Below are positions 45,948-56,984 of a stretch of 64,000 bases of DNA, in pieces. The stretch spans positions 11,361,805 through 11,425,804 of the forward strand of contig NC_079484.1 of the NCBI RefSeq assembly GCF_026230105.1, read 5' to 3'. How positions within the stretch are numbered: position 1 is the first letter of the stretch; each line of letters begins with the position of its first letter. Made by a program: the position numbers and the translations under genes. The DNA is from Diorhabda sublineata. Taxonomy: Eukaryota; Arthropoda; Insecta; Coleoptera; Chrysomelidae. A model generated the notes under the pieces. That model was not told the origin of the DNA. It did no database searches and saw only the letters and a list, made by a program, of their open reading frames with translations.

Positions 45948-46890
45948 ATGATGTAAAGACTACAAGGTGTGTTCTTACTGAAGACCAATTTACGACATCT
46001 ACTGTGCAGTCTCACTTTCCGCCATATAGGCTGTCACCAGCTGACTGATTTATATTTATTTACATTGAGTGTATAGAGTAGTTATTGAAATTAAAATGCC
46101 TTCTTGTTCTGTCCCTTCATCCACAAATAACAATAAGAATGGTAGTAGTAAAGATATTAGTTTCCATAGATTTCCTAAAAAAGATATTAAATTACTTAAC
46201 GAAAGTTTGTGGAGAAAGACAACTTAATCTCCAACACGGTAAGTGTTTACAAGTTTATCCTATATGTTTTTGGCGGTTGATTTAACATTGATCAAATATT
46301 TATTGTTTGTTGCTATGTGCAAAAGCCCGAGCACTTGATTGTTAGTGGAGATACAAATGTCCATGTGTTATCTAAAGATGCAGTGCCAACTGACAATCTA
46401 TCTACCAGTGAAAATTCAACATGAGTGTAAAAAAAATAGCAGAAATGCTGTGTCACTATAAAATATTTGTAAGTAGCTCCATAATTACAATTTGTTTTAT
46501 TAATAAATTGTTAAAAAACACACAATGCATTTTATTTATTATCTAATTCTCCTTGTTAAATGAAAAAAAATATAATATACATTCGTTACATGGCAAAAAG
46601 TTTTGCAATGTATTTGAAATTATTGAATTCACATTAATTTGAGAATTGTTTTTATTGAAATAACTTTCAATAAAAAGCCCAATTTACCATATGCAGGAAT
46701 TAATTTTTGATATTTTTGTATCACAATCGCTGCTCGACGTTTAGTTCATAACAAACTTAAAACGAAAAGATTCAAATTCCCGCATTGATTTGATTGGCCA
46801 GAAGAATAATATGGCCGATAGAGGGAAAGCCTCTCATTGGCTGTGGCTATCCGGCTGCGCAAGAACACACCTTGTAGTCTTTACATCATG
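45948..46890 (+). mobile_element. Internally deleted P-like element (about 31-bp terminal inverted repeats)
   Basis: Termini read CATGATGTAAAGACTACAAG and onward, in exact inverted copies (through GTGTGTTCTT) at 45948-45977 and 46861-46890. The Drosophila P element also has 31-bp repeats beginning CATGATG with an AAGGTG box, so the similarity is in start, length and inner motif. The repeat extends imperfectly outward (GACTCAA on both sides). Inside are two THAP-like exons but no catalytic region, giving 943 bp. An 8-bp duplication could not be confirmed. Confidence 0.75.
46096..46424 (+). pseudogene. THAP-domain exons of the P-like element
   Basis: Exon 1 (46096-46238) opens MPSCSVPSS and continues DISFHRFPKKDIK and LNESLWRKTT, following the THAP pattern MPxCxxxxCxN..FHRFP..W. 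The second zinc-binding Cys appears as Ser, and a stop precedes the donor ACG|GTAAGT. After an 87-bp intron with acceptor GCAAAAG, exon 2 (46326-46424) reads HVLSKDAVPTDN, matching the LKKDAVPTxF end of THAP domains. The THAP domain binds the element's own ends in P transposase. Here it is damaged. Confidence 0.6.
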
Positions 46891-46899
46891 ATTTGAGTC

Positions 46900-48620
46900 A
46901 GTGGAAAGGTGAATGTATGCGATTAGGCTCACTTATGTACTACACTTTCAGGTAAGGATACCTATAACTACAACCTCACACTTTTATGCCTCAAATTATG
47001 AACTACTAATAACCTCTACTTCCATTATCTCTAAGAGATTTCAATATTCCAAGCAATATTGTAAATGTTTGGTAATATAAGTTTATTAAGAAAATTATTC
47101 TTTCTGACAAAGTATACTTTTAAGAAATCTTTGGTACCTATACTGAGTTATATGTATAGGAGCAATGAAAATTGTTGAAAATCTCATACTTAAACTTGAT
47201 ATAACATTTAATACCATTTAATAGCTAGAAAAAAAGTTCAATCTGGCAACAATGTAAAATATTATGTTATGTCTTTCCTCTTATCATAATAGTTATTCAT
47301 GTTATTATTAGAAATGGATTGAAAACAGTGCAGTGAATACAATGCAATATTTTATTCATAAACATAGTCATTTAGAATCAGGAATAAAATGATGTGATAT
47401 TCTGCTTTGACAGTGATTTTACGCTCTTATATGTTCTCCTGGTATTTATACCTCGTTTCAAGGAAGAGAATTATGTTGGTAAATATTAAAAATAAAAAAG
47501 TGAAATGTGATTTCGTGCACAGATTTATACAGACTCAAAATTAACAATGAATAGCAGAAAATATGGTACCGAATTTTCTTGAAAAAAAAGCTCAAGGACC
47601 TTGGTTTTTTATTAGTAAACAATTTGAAGAAAATCCATAAAATAGAAATCAAATTGAATAATAGAAGTTTTTACAGATTGTCATATGATCAGGATCAAGT
47701 TAATTAGTGTGAAATCCAATAAATAGCTGGATGCCTCATGTAATAAGAGACCATTGTAATGAAGATAGGTACATGGATTTCACAGTTGTAGTTTTTTGTA
47801 TATAATAATCTAATTATTTTTTGTTTTGTCTATTTAATATTTTAGAAGAGATAGGGAGATTAGGAAGTTTTAGTTTCAAATAAGATATTGTGTATGATAG
47901 ATATCGAAAAAAGCAAGAAATATATGGATAAAACCCAACAAGGACATTTAGAAATATTGATTAATGAAATTTTAATTTTGCAAAGAGTGGTTGATACCTA
48001 TTACTTAATTTGACATAGATTTTTTATTAAAAAAATGAATAACATATATCTGTCACTTTTTGTCATTTTTTTATAATCGAAAATTATGTTGTGATCATAT
48101 CACTTTTATTATCAATGTTGAACTACCGGCGCATTGACGGTATGCATAGTATCCAGCTAACGCTCTGCTTCAAGAATTAAATATTTCAACTGTAATAATA
48201 TATTAATTTCAAGAGAAAAAGTTGCAAACCCGATGAATACATATCGCAGTAATTTTTCAAAATTTTTGTAATGAATATAGATAATTCTGGAATGAGTAAA
48301 TATTTGAGGTAAATTATTTTTATATAAAAATACGACATCTAGTTATTGTTCTCACTTGTCATCTGTCAAATCCTCTATTTCCATTTTATGAAAAGTGTTG
48401 ATTATACCTAGCATCGTTTTGAATAGAGAAAATTAAAGGTAAGGGAACTTTTAACTGATATTTATTATTACTAGTGTATACCTAAATTATTGTAATATTC
48501 GCAAATAATAATTTAGTAACCTAGTAATAATTTAGAAAAGAAAAATTTTGAATGTGACAGTCCGAAATTGAGAGATGAGAGGAAATTTATAAGGATGTTT
48601 CTAAGAATAAATGCCGATTC
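46900..48620. other. Intergenic AT-rich stretch
   Basis: No gene or repeat recognised. Confidence 0.5.
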
Positions 48621-48627
48621 ATAATAC

Positions 48628-48880
48628 ATTAGCTTAATGGAGACAGTGTGGCAACATGACATTGATCGCCGTGTTTAACTCAAACTCTGCTGATTTAGTA
48701 TTTATTCTTCTCAAAATAACGCTTATAAAATCAAAATATTCTCAAATACTCAATAAAAAAAATTCTTAAGAGTTTAATAGTACTTTTAACTAAACATATA
48801 AGGTACAAATTTATTTCGTAGTTTGGGTTAAACATGGCGGCCTCTCATGTGGCCACACTGTCCCTATCAAGCCTCATTTA
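48628..48880. mobile_element. MITE of about 250 bp with inverted ends
   Basis: GACAGTGTGGCAACATGA (48642-48659) is mirrored by TCATGTGGCCACACTGTCC (48845-48863), with similarity running inward (a CGCCGTGTTTAAC motif on the left against its mirror GTTAAACATGGCGG on the right). There is no coding frame. The superfamily is unknown. Confidence 0.65.
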
Positions 48881-48884
48881 CCTC

Positions 48885-51120
48885 ACCATTAATAGACAGA
48901 AAATTTTACCTACATTTGCTGTCATGCCGCTAGGTATTTGAATAAACAACCCGAAATTTTTTATTTATATTTGTATCAATATTTATTTGTACATTGGTAT
49001 TTTTTCTTTCAAAATGAATGAGGAAACCGAATATTTTATTGGTGATAAATTAAAAATAATAACTTAATATAACCAAAAATATGATTAGTATAATGTAATC
49101 TGTAAAAAAATTGATAGAATTTTCATTTTGGATATAAGATTCTATGAATGACCTTCGTCAAAACAATGGAGAGTAGAAGTACCTATATGCCCTTCATAGT
49201 CAAAACATAAAATTGTTTTATCTGCGAGCAGTGGGATTCACGGAAGTTTTGAAAGCTTTTACGTGTTTCTATGATTTTAATTATCTTCGGGCGGAAGCAG
49301 TATTCAGTACAAATTGGTTGGTAATGTGGTATATCCATCGAATACCTACTTTAGGTCCACATTTCTAGGTTTCCATTCAGTTCATTTAATTTTAACAGCA
49401 ATTTGGTCATAAATAGTAGATTTAATGATGTTTCTTGCTAAAAAAGAAATTATTGTAATATGTATTGTCATTTCTTTGCATTTAGTGATTAGTTCAAATA
49501 TTTAAATATGTTTTGTATGATTATTTGTTGACTACGTACAATCATTAATTATAATAATTTCTGTGCCGAACACTACTGATTTTGTCCATTATAATCTTGG
49601 AATTGTCCATATTATCTGCGAAAGGGACAGGAAAGGGCAGCTACCTCCCGTAGAGATTCTGAAAAAGTTGGCAAATGTAAAGCAACCAAAGTCCTAAGCT
49701 TAAGTCAAAGAATTCAAACTCCCTATTTATTTTTATTCTATGTTTGTAATAAGTGAAATAACTTATTTATTGTATAGTCAGAGAGATCTTGTAGCTTTAG
49801 TGAAAACCTGTGCTTTCGACTTTACCTACAATTTATGAAACATGAAGGTAAGGAGAACTATCTTAGTGCATCAAAAAGTGTCCATGGAAAGGGATAAAAT
49901 TAAGGGGGCGCTCTAGTAGCAAGTGGAAAAATTTATAAAACAGCGTCAGAAATTATGTGGAATATTAAATTAAATTCTTATTTTAATGTAATAACTATTT
50001 TAACAACCATAAAGTCAATAAATTGACAACATTATAATAAGGTTTTTGAAAAAGCGTGTTAATATCAAAAAATTTAAAAGGTATAATTGCCAAATTTTTG
50101 ACTACGTAAGTAGTTGAGATTTTAAATACTGTATATTTTTCAACTACACCGCCAAGTAAATTATTAACTTTTTCGGCCAGAATACCTCACTAGCGCGGTT
50201 TTGGTGAATCTTCGAATAATAATTTGAGTACTTTTTCAGCTTTCTCTCCATTCAAAACGGTTCTCCTTACCTCTATAATTCATACTTTTCTCATCCACTA
50301 TATAAACTTGAAGCCCTTGGCCATCGGCCATCGTACTGTTTGCTATTATTCCAATGCGAAATATACGTATATTTAGAAATTTTATAATACGATAAAATTT
50401 GTATTGGAGAATAGGAATTTTTGATTAGGGGTTGAGGAGTACTGTTATTTCTTAAGCTCTAAAAATAAATGATGATTTTATAATGTTTACTATTAACAGA
50501 ATCTTCTTTTTTAGAGACATTAGGTATTATAGGCATAGTTGGGAATTCAGGACCCAAACAAGCGAGGTGCATGACTTTGTTGCGATATGAGCTTAACTGT
50601 TACAGGTGAGTCGTGCAAATTAAACTAGAGAACATATTGAAGTAATTACAATAATATATAAAATAAGATCGAAATATGATCTGAATATGTCATAAACAAA
50701 AAAAGGTGGTAAGAAGATTTAACAGATGCTGCATATTTGCTATATTTGAAATTTTATTAAAAAAAAGTGCAGTGGCTGCACTGATGGATTTTTTAAAATT
50801 CAATATATTAGATTGTTCATATTTGCAAAGTTTGATTTTTCTATTCGCGTACTTGATAATGTGATAGGCTAGGATAAAAAATATGATATGCAAATTACGT
50901 TACTGAACTTCGAGAAGGCGTTTTTAAAAACGAATTACACGTTGAGAAACGTTTATTCAATACATTGACAAAACAGAATCTGATACTATTACAAGTTTAC
51001 AATATTTATATGTTTTACAAAGTGCCTCGTCGGCGTTATACAATAAAGCTTAATAAACAATGTTCATTGACGTAACTTGCATAAAAAACTCATATCGTTA
51101 GCCAGGCGTTTTTCATTTGA
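48885..51120. other. Intergenic AT-rich stretch
   Basis: No gene recognised. A 12-bp inverted pair (49847-49858 and 50260-50271) may mark another small element. Confidence 0.45.
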
Positions 51121-51126
51121 ACTATA

Positions 51127-52154
51127 CGAGGATGGTCCCAGAAGTACCTGACCCAACAAAGAAAACACAAAAATTTTGGACAAAAATATATTTGTTTTTC
51201 AACGTAATCTCCTTTTAGCTACATACACTCAAAATAGCCATTAACTGCCGACATCATCTTTTCATCTTTGACTATCGAGCCTTTTTGTTAAGTCTGTAAC
51301 AGAAAATAATCCGAGGAGACTAAATATAGTGAATAACGGATGTGTGAGCTGGTGCCTTGTCTTGATGAAATAACACTATTCTTATCCAAATGCGGCCGTT
51401 TTTGCTTGATTTCTTCTCAATAATACTCACCGTGGATAGTTTTTCCTTTTTCAAGACATTCAATGGAAATTATCTCACGCGCATCCCAAAAAACCGATGC
51501 TATAACCTTGTCTGCAGATGGAACGGTCTTTGCCTTCTTTGGAGCCGGTTTTCTCTTTTCAGTCCATCGTTTTGATTGTTCTTTTGTTTCGGGTGATGGA
51601 CCCATGTTCCATCTATGGTTAAGAAACAGTGAAAAACATTAAGAACAAACGCGACACCCATCTTGCGCACAGCTTTCTCATGTCCAAAATTTATGTTAAT
51701 ATGCGATGTACTCCACTTTTTGAAATGCCTACCATGTCTGTTAGATCGCGCACTTTCAGTCGACGATCATCCAGTGTGAATTTTCTTTAAGACTGGTCTT
51801 CGCAGGTCGTATGGCCTCGATTAAACTCTTTGAACTCTGTTACCCAATCTTTTACTGTTGATAACAAAGGAGCAGTCTCATCCATAGTAGAATCTAGTTC
51901 AGCCTTTATATTAGTTGGACTAATGACTTTCAAATAACAGTATTGTATCACAAAAGAATGACCAATTTTTTCCATGTTTATAAATTCACTGAAAATGTTC
52001 ACTGTAGATGGCTACCGAACAAATAGTAAACAACGTGGTGTCTTCAGACTTGAAACATATGCTCTATAGATTGTGTACTTTCTAATCCAGTCGTATTTAT
52101 ATATCTATTATCTCGCAACTACCGCCATGCCAGGTACTTCTGGGACCATCTTCG
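51127..52154 (-). mobile_element. Mariner transposon, degenerate
   Basis: Ends read CGAGGATGGTCCCAGAAGTA at 51127 and the complement CGAAGATGGTCCCAGAAGTA at 52154, with TA on both sides (51125-51126, 52155-52156). The minus strand begins with MEKIGHSFVIQYCYLKVISP, NIKAELDSTMDETAPLLSTV and WVTEFKEFNRGHTTCED (about 51787-51977). A weak catalytic series follows: DGTWVHHPKQKNNQ (about 51560-51610), LFHQDKAPAHTS (about 51325-51365). Frames are broken throughout. The copy is 1,028 bp, so some sequence is lost. Confidence 0.88.
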
Positions 52155-52164
52155 TAAAAAATAG

Positions 52165-52865
52165 AGCTAGAAATTGTGTACCGTAGTTTGGGACTAGGAT
52201 TTATTATTAAAATTTTTGTTTGATATATAGAATATTTAAATGTAAGATATTTATTTAAAGAAATTCAGATGGCTTTATTTGATTGATTTATAGAGATTCC
52301 AAGCACCACAATTTTAAAATTATCTCCAGTTTCTTTAAAAAATACCAAAATGGACTTGATCAAATTTACACTTGATTTAGGTCGAATTTGATCATCTCTT
52401 TTATATAGCAACTAAATACTAATCCAACCATATATGTAGAATGATCCATTTGACCCCGGGTTAAATATTCTCGACACTTTTAAAGTTATTCATTCTCAAA
52501 TATCTCGGGATAAAATTAATCGCTTGGGTGAAATTGATCACTGTCAAACACTTTATACTGTAGCCAACAAAATAAAAGTTTCTAAGCTGAAAGAAATTTA
52601 AAATATCTTATATCCATGTGATAAGCAGCTTTTTCATACAAAACTATTTTACAGACAGGAAACATAATTTTGTTGGCAGCGGCTAATTAATCAAATATTG
52701 AAAATCTTTATTAAATAAAAAAAGGAATGTGTTTTTAACAAGATTAACCAAATAAAATATCTATATATCAAATAGTTGTCCAAGGTAAGAAAGGAAAAAG
52801 TTAGATCATAGAAAAAATATATAATTTCTAAAAAAACCAAAAGTTAATTTAAATTTAGGTAAATG
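52165..52865. other. Intergenic stretch, nothing recognised
   Basis: AT-rich, no supported exon. Confidence 0.45.
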
Positions 52866-52869
52866 GTCT

Positions 52870-53345
52870 AACGTTTTTGAAATGTGTATATAACTATACC
52901 ATTTTGATCTGTTATTTTAGGATATGGAAGTACATCTAAAATATCAAATTTATCAACAACAAATTGATCATCTTCCACTGCTTTAAAAATGTTTTTCGTA
53001 GCATCATTGGATTTCATACCCATATTCTGATACTTCCATTCCTTCGTTCGTTCTTTCCTGAATTATTGAGACATACGTATACACTTTTTTTTCGACTAGC
53101 TCCTAAGACCGTAACCAGCAAAAACGCTACTTTTCTCAAAATTTTCATTTTCTACAGAGAAATATTCAGCATCTTCTATTTCTTGGACAACTTGGGTATC
53201 GGAATTTTCCTGTAAGACTGGGGCCGTTACGATTTTACCCGGCTCTATCTCAAGCTTCTGTCTGTGAATGTTTCGCCTTGTTGTTGTAGAATCTACCAAA
53301 ACACTTTGAATAGCATTTTCATCTACGCTGTCATTTCCAGAATTT
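52870..53345 (-). pseudogene. Two exon-like minus-strand frames, possible transposase C-terminus
   Basis: Minus frame 53096-53345 gives a normal-composition acidic peptide (TRRNIHRQKLEIEPGKIV, QEIEDAEYFSVENENFEK) ending at a stop. A second frame, after ATAATTCAG at about 53058, reads TKEWKYQNMGMKSNDATKN and FVVDKFDILDVLPYPKI to a stop at about 52872. The latter faintly recalls the C-terminal DIxxxLPxP segment of CENP-B/pogo-type transposases. The two frames could be exons or a frameshifted relic. Family not established. Confidence 0.3.
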
Positions 53346-53746
53346 TTTTGTTAAATTCTTTTTGGATGAAATGCACGACTCCAGTAGCTATGAAAGACGA
53401 AATTTAAAAAAATTGTGAAAAATTTTCAAACTGGTTTTTTAGAAATTTGAAAAACTGCATTTTACTTTTTGAAAACACTACCTTATACGGCATTAAATAT
53501 AGATAATTTTTAAAAAATCATTCAAAAATATTAATTTTCACTGATCTTACAAAATGTTGAAACGAGTTTTTCTACTTGCACATAAATTGAAAGGAATTAA
53601 TTTTCTTTATTTGTGATATCATAATTCTCATTAAAAAAGTAAAAAATATAAAATATAGTGCCTCCTTTGATCTTTAGATATCAATTTGAAAATTCGAAGG
53701 ATTATAGCTATCATTAGTCTTCATATTTAAAAACTATTTACAATCT

Positions 53747-54660
53747 TACAGGGTGTTATAAAATACTGTGTCATATCAAAGTTACATTTTTTTAAATGAA
53801 ATACCCTATATTTTATTATGGTATGTTTTAAGGGTATTTAAAATGTTTTCCATGAAAATCGTAACAAGTTCTATACCCTGTCAACGTAAGAAAAATTGAA
53901 ACATGAGACTGTTGAGGCCAAAGCTTTCGAATAGTAGTGAAAATTCTGAAAATCTATTTACTTCGTTAATATTCATTGAATCAAAATACATTATTTTTAC
54001 GGTTTTTTCAAATGAATCGCCCTGTTTTTATGTCAATATTGAAAAGTACTTCATTTTTTGTCGAGCATTTTCTATACCTAATATTATTAGTTCTTGAGAT
54101 ATTTTGCTTTTTATGTGCAACACAATCTTCCCATATCTAAACATTTAACAATTAACTGTGGGAGTTATGATTTATTTGTCAAAAACTGACATACAAACAA
54201 AAAACAAGTATATTACAAATAAATTACACTAATCAAAAAATCAAAAACTATCCTATCTACTACAATATACGTATCTTGATATTCATAGGTATTCGAAATG
54301 ACCTCCAAATGAAGGAGTTATTCATATTACGAAGCATTTTTATAGAAACATTCCTAAATACCTTTCGTATTCTCTTCCCTTGTTAGAGATATTTTGTACC
54401 CTTAATTCTTAATGTGAGAAAAATTTTATTAAATTTGGTGACCTTGATGGCCACTGCACTGGTCCATTTCATCCGATTTATCTTCCAGGAAATAGTTTAT
54501 TCTGTCCACCATTAATTTATTGATTAGATTGAGCAGACGCATCATCAAGCAAAAACCACATCTTTGATGATGAAGAGGTAATTGGATAACTAGAAAATCT
54601 AAATACATCTCAGCATTCAAATTCGAAAAACTACCTCCCTACACATTCAATAACCATCTA
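53747..54660 (-). pseudogene. DUF4817-type transposon relic
   Basis: Minus frame 54429-54620 opens with NAEMYLDFLVIQLPLHHQR, matching the LNGExYLxFLxxxLPxLL segment of DUF4817 transposases. Later, in other frames, NGPVQWPSRSPNL (about 54440) matches GPVxWPPRSPDL before the third Asp. The left boundary TACAGGGTGTTATAAAATAC at about 53747 is a typical end for such elements. The matching right end was not found. Confidence 0.6.
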
Positions 54661-54945
54661 GTTTGACTGTGTGTCACTATGTGATATGGATTAGTTGTTA
54701 AATAATAGTGAAAGTTTTGCATTTTAACACAATCATTTTTATTAAACGTGGCTTCGTCTCCAAATAGAAGATATTCGAAAAATTTTCTCAAACTAACAAA
54801 ATGCTAGTATTTTTTCAAAATATGATAAGTGTGCATTTTGTTTTTGTCAAGTAGCACACACTGAAGTAGCGCGGTTTTAGTTCGCTGGAAATACTCCTAA
54901 CATTTGTGCGTGAGTTTTCAGTAATTTTCAGCAAAATTAGTCCAG

Positions 54946-55265
54946 TCAAAATAGACATTTGACTTAAACAAAATTCGCATAGAGCTGAAAATTGACAGAG
55001 ACATTAAATATATCATTATAAATGTAAAAAGTTCCCTTCGATCCTACTTCTGCAAAAAAATTTATTCAAGGTCAAAAGTACAAAATTAAGGTTTTTTTCA
55101 TTTTTCTTGGAAACATTAAGTATTATTGCGAAAGTAGGTCAGACAAAAGTTGTAGATCATACAATTCTCTACAAAAATGATCGATTCACTTTTTCTCTTA
55201 CGACTCACCATTCGTGAGATAACGTGGTTTTAATCATTAGAAAATTTTACATAATATGCACACAT
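54946..55265. repeat. Left arm of the outer inverted repeat
   Basis: This roughly 320-bp block is an inverted, diverged copy of 63505-63775. Shared strings are TCCAGTCAAAATAGACA, TTCCCTTCGATCCTACTTCT, AGGTCAAAAGTACAAAATTA, GACAAAAGTTGTAGATCATA and GACTCACCATTCGTGAGATA. The arms differ by scattered substitutions and small indels. Their order and mirror orientation suggest the ends of one element, or two copies inserted in opposite directions. Confidence 0.8.
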
Positions 55266-55441
55266 TTCGGCACCACCTATGATGTAATGTACTTGGAGCA
55301 ATTTTTTTAACGTGGTTTCCCCAGTAGGTATACTCCACGATCTATTGTAATAAAGAAAGTTTGATCAGATCGTATCCTATCAATTGAAAGAATAGTAATA
55401 TTGCTAATGATTAAAGTGGAATTGGTTGTTTTTTCCACATG

Positions 55442-56520
55442 TCATTATATAAGATGATTGTCTAATTCTACTTCGACAATTATTTCTTCGTCTTCATTCT
55501 CTTCTTGCAGAATTTCTGTTCGCTGTTCTAAGAAAAGGGATGAACCAATAATCTCTTCATTAATATCAGAAATATCTTCATCTGTTGTATTTGTTTCAAT
55601 ATTGGAGCAAGTCTGACCCTGACAATTGATGCATACTGGCGAACAAAATAATCCCACTTTTTGACAGCCACAATTTTTACTACAATCCGTCTTACATTTA
55701 CAAAAAATAGTATTGAGTAGTTTTTCTGGAACAAGCGGGAGTAAAGTTTGAATTGGCTCCAAATAATTATCTGTTAATTTCCAACCCCATTCTCCGGGTC
55801 CAGCTCATTGCCTAGCCACAATACAAGTATTGAAAGGCAGAAGCAGATGTTGGAGGCAGACAAGACAACTGTACTGTTTTATTGTTCCATGCATATTTTA
55901 CAAACTTCAAATAACTAAATCATTACGTTTCTCAAACAATTTAATTTAGTGATGTTTTACCTCTTTTAAAAATTGCTGATGTAGTATCGCAACCAGTAAA
56001 ATGTAAAAATAAAATATGAGCTTGACATTTCGGATATGCAGTCAGACTTTGTGATGAATATATTGTTGATTGTACTTGAGCTTTCCCAGGTTTTAAAAAA
56101 TAAATAATTTTATCATTTGGAGTCCGTGCAGTCAGTAATATCAACAAATCAACATCTTCCCCAATAACAACAATTGTATTTGCACTTTTCCATTTTTCTA
56201 TTGCTGTTTCAATTATAAGGACATCAGTGAGTATTTGCAAGAAATTGTTGTTGGTTTGTTGGAACTTTCATAGATCGATCAAAAACGATATCAACAGATA
56301 AAGATGTTTTTGTAGTCCGACGACGTTGTTCTGCAGCTTTAATATTTTTTGTATGATTAGTATAGACATCAAATATAATCGTACTGTTATGACCAAAATG
56401 TCTTTGTACATACTGAACATATTTTTCAAAAATAGTATGAAATGTTTCATCTAGATCCCATACAACACGATGTAATAGATACCCTCCATCGATGATGTAG
56501 ATAGCAGATGTTACTCAAGG
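55442..56520 (-). pseudogene. PIN-like/CXC (Tesmin-TSO1-like) repeat-associated gene, degenerate
   Basis: In order on the minus strand: YVQYVQRHFGHNSTIIFDVY (about 56360-56420), FDRSMKVPTNQQQFLAN (about 56230-56285), VLIIETAIEKWKSANTIVVI and GEDVDLLILLTARTPNDKII (frame 55941-56240), HFTGCDTTSAIFKRGK, then IFCKCKTDCSKNCGCQKVGL with FCSPVCINCQGQTC (frame 55445-55762). The first parts look like a PIN/flap-nuclease-like fold with acidic residues (ExA..EDVDLL, GCDTTSA). The last is a CXC cysteine cluster. This combination recurs in many arthropod genomes as a multi-copy gene. Here frameshifts split it and its N-terminus is missing at the transposon junction. Confidence 0.6.
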
Positions 56521-56984
56521 TTACCGACGAAGGGAATTAGGAACAGTATAGTCCGTATATTTTAAAATCTTCATTTAATGTATACAGTGCTTTTCAGATA
56601 AAAGTATCCACCTTTAATAACTTTTGTAATACTGGTATTTAGAAAAAATCCAAAAACACGTCAATTTATGTTGGAAGGGGCAAGCATTATGGCTTATTTA
56701 AACTTACTGGAAAAGCCACCCCCTCACCCCTAGCAGCATCCCCTTTATTTTTTTAAATTACTTTTCATATTTTTTATGTAAAATTTGGATACTCCTCTTT
56801 GAGCTGATTTCCAAAATGTATAATACTTGTAGGTTAAAGTGGTTAGTTTACGAGATAAATAATTTTTCTTTTAAGAGCACAAATTTTACTTATTATTTAC
56901 TTTCACCTTATTTGCCTGTACTAAAATGGGTTGTACAACAGTTCAAACTCTTTAATCTTTTTAACTGTGCTATTTATTATGAAG

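Noticed and set aside
49847..50271. 12-bp inverted pair GGTAAGGAGAAC / GTTCTCCTTACC
   Set aside because: Similarity does not extend beyond 12 bp and no target duplication was found. Chance is possible in AT-rich DNA of this length.
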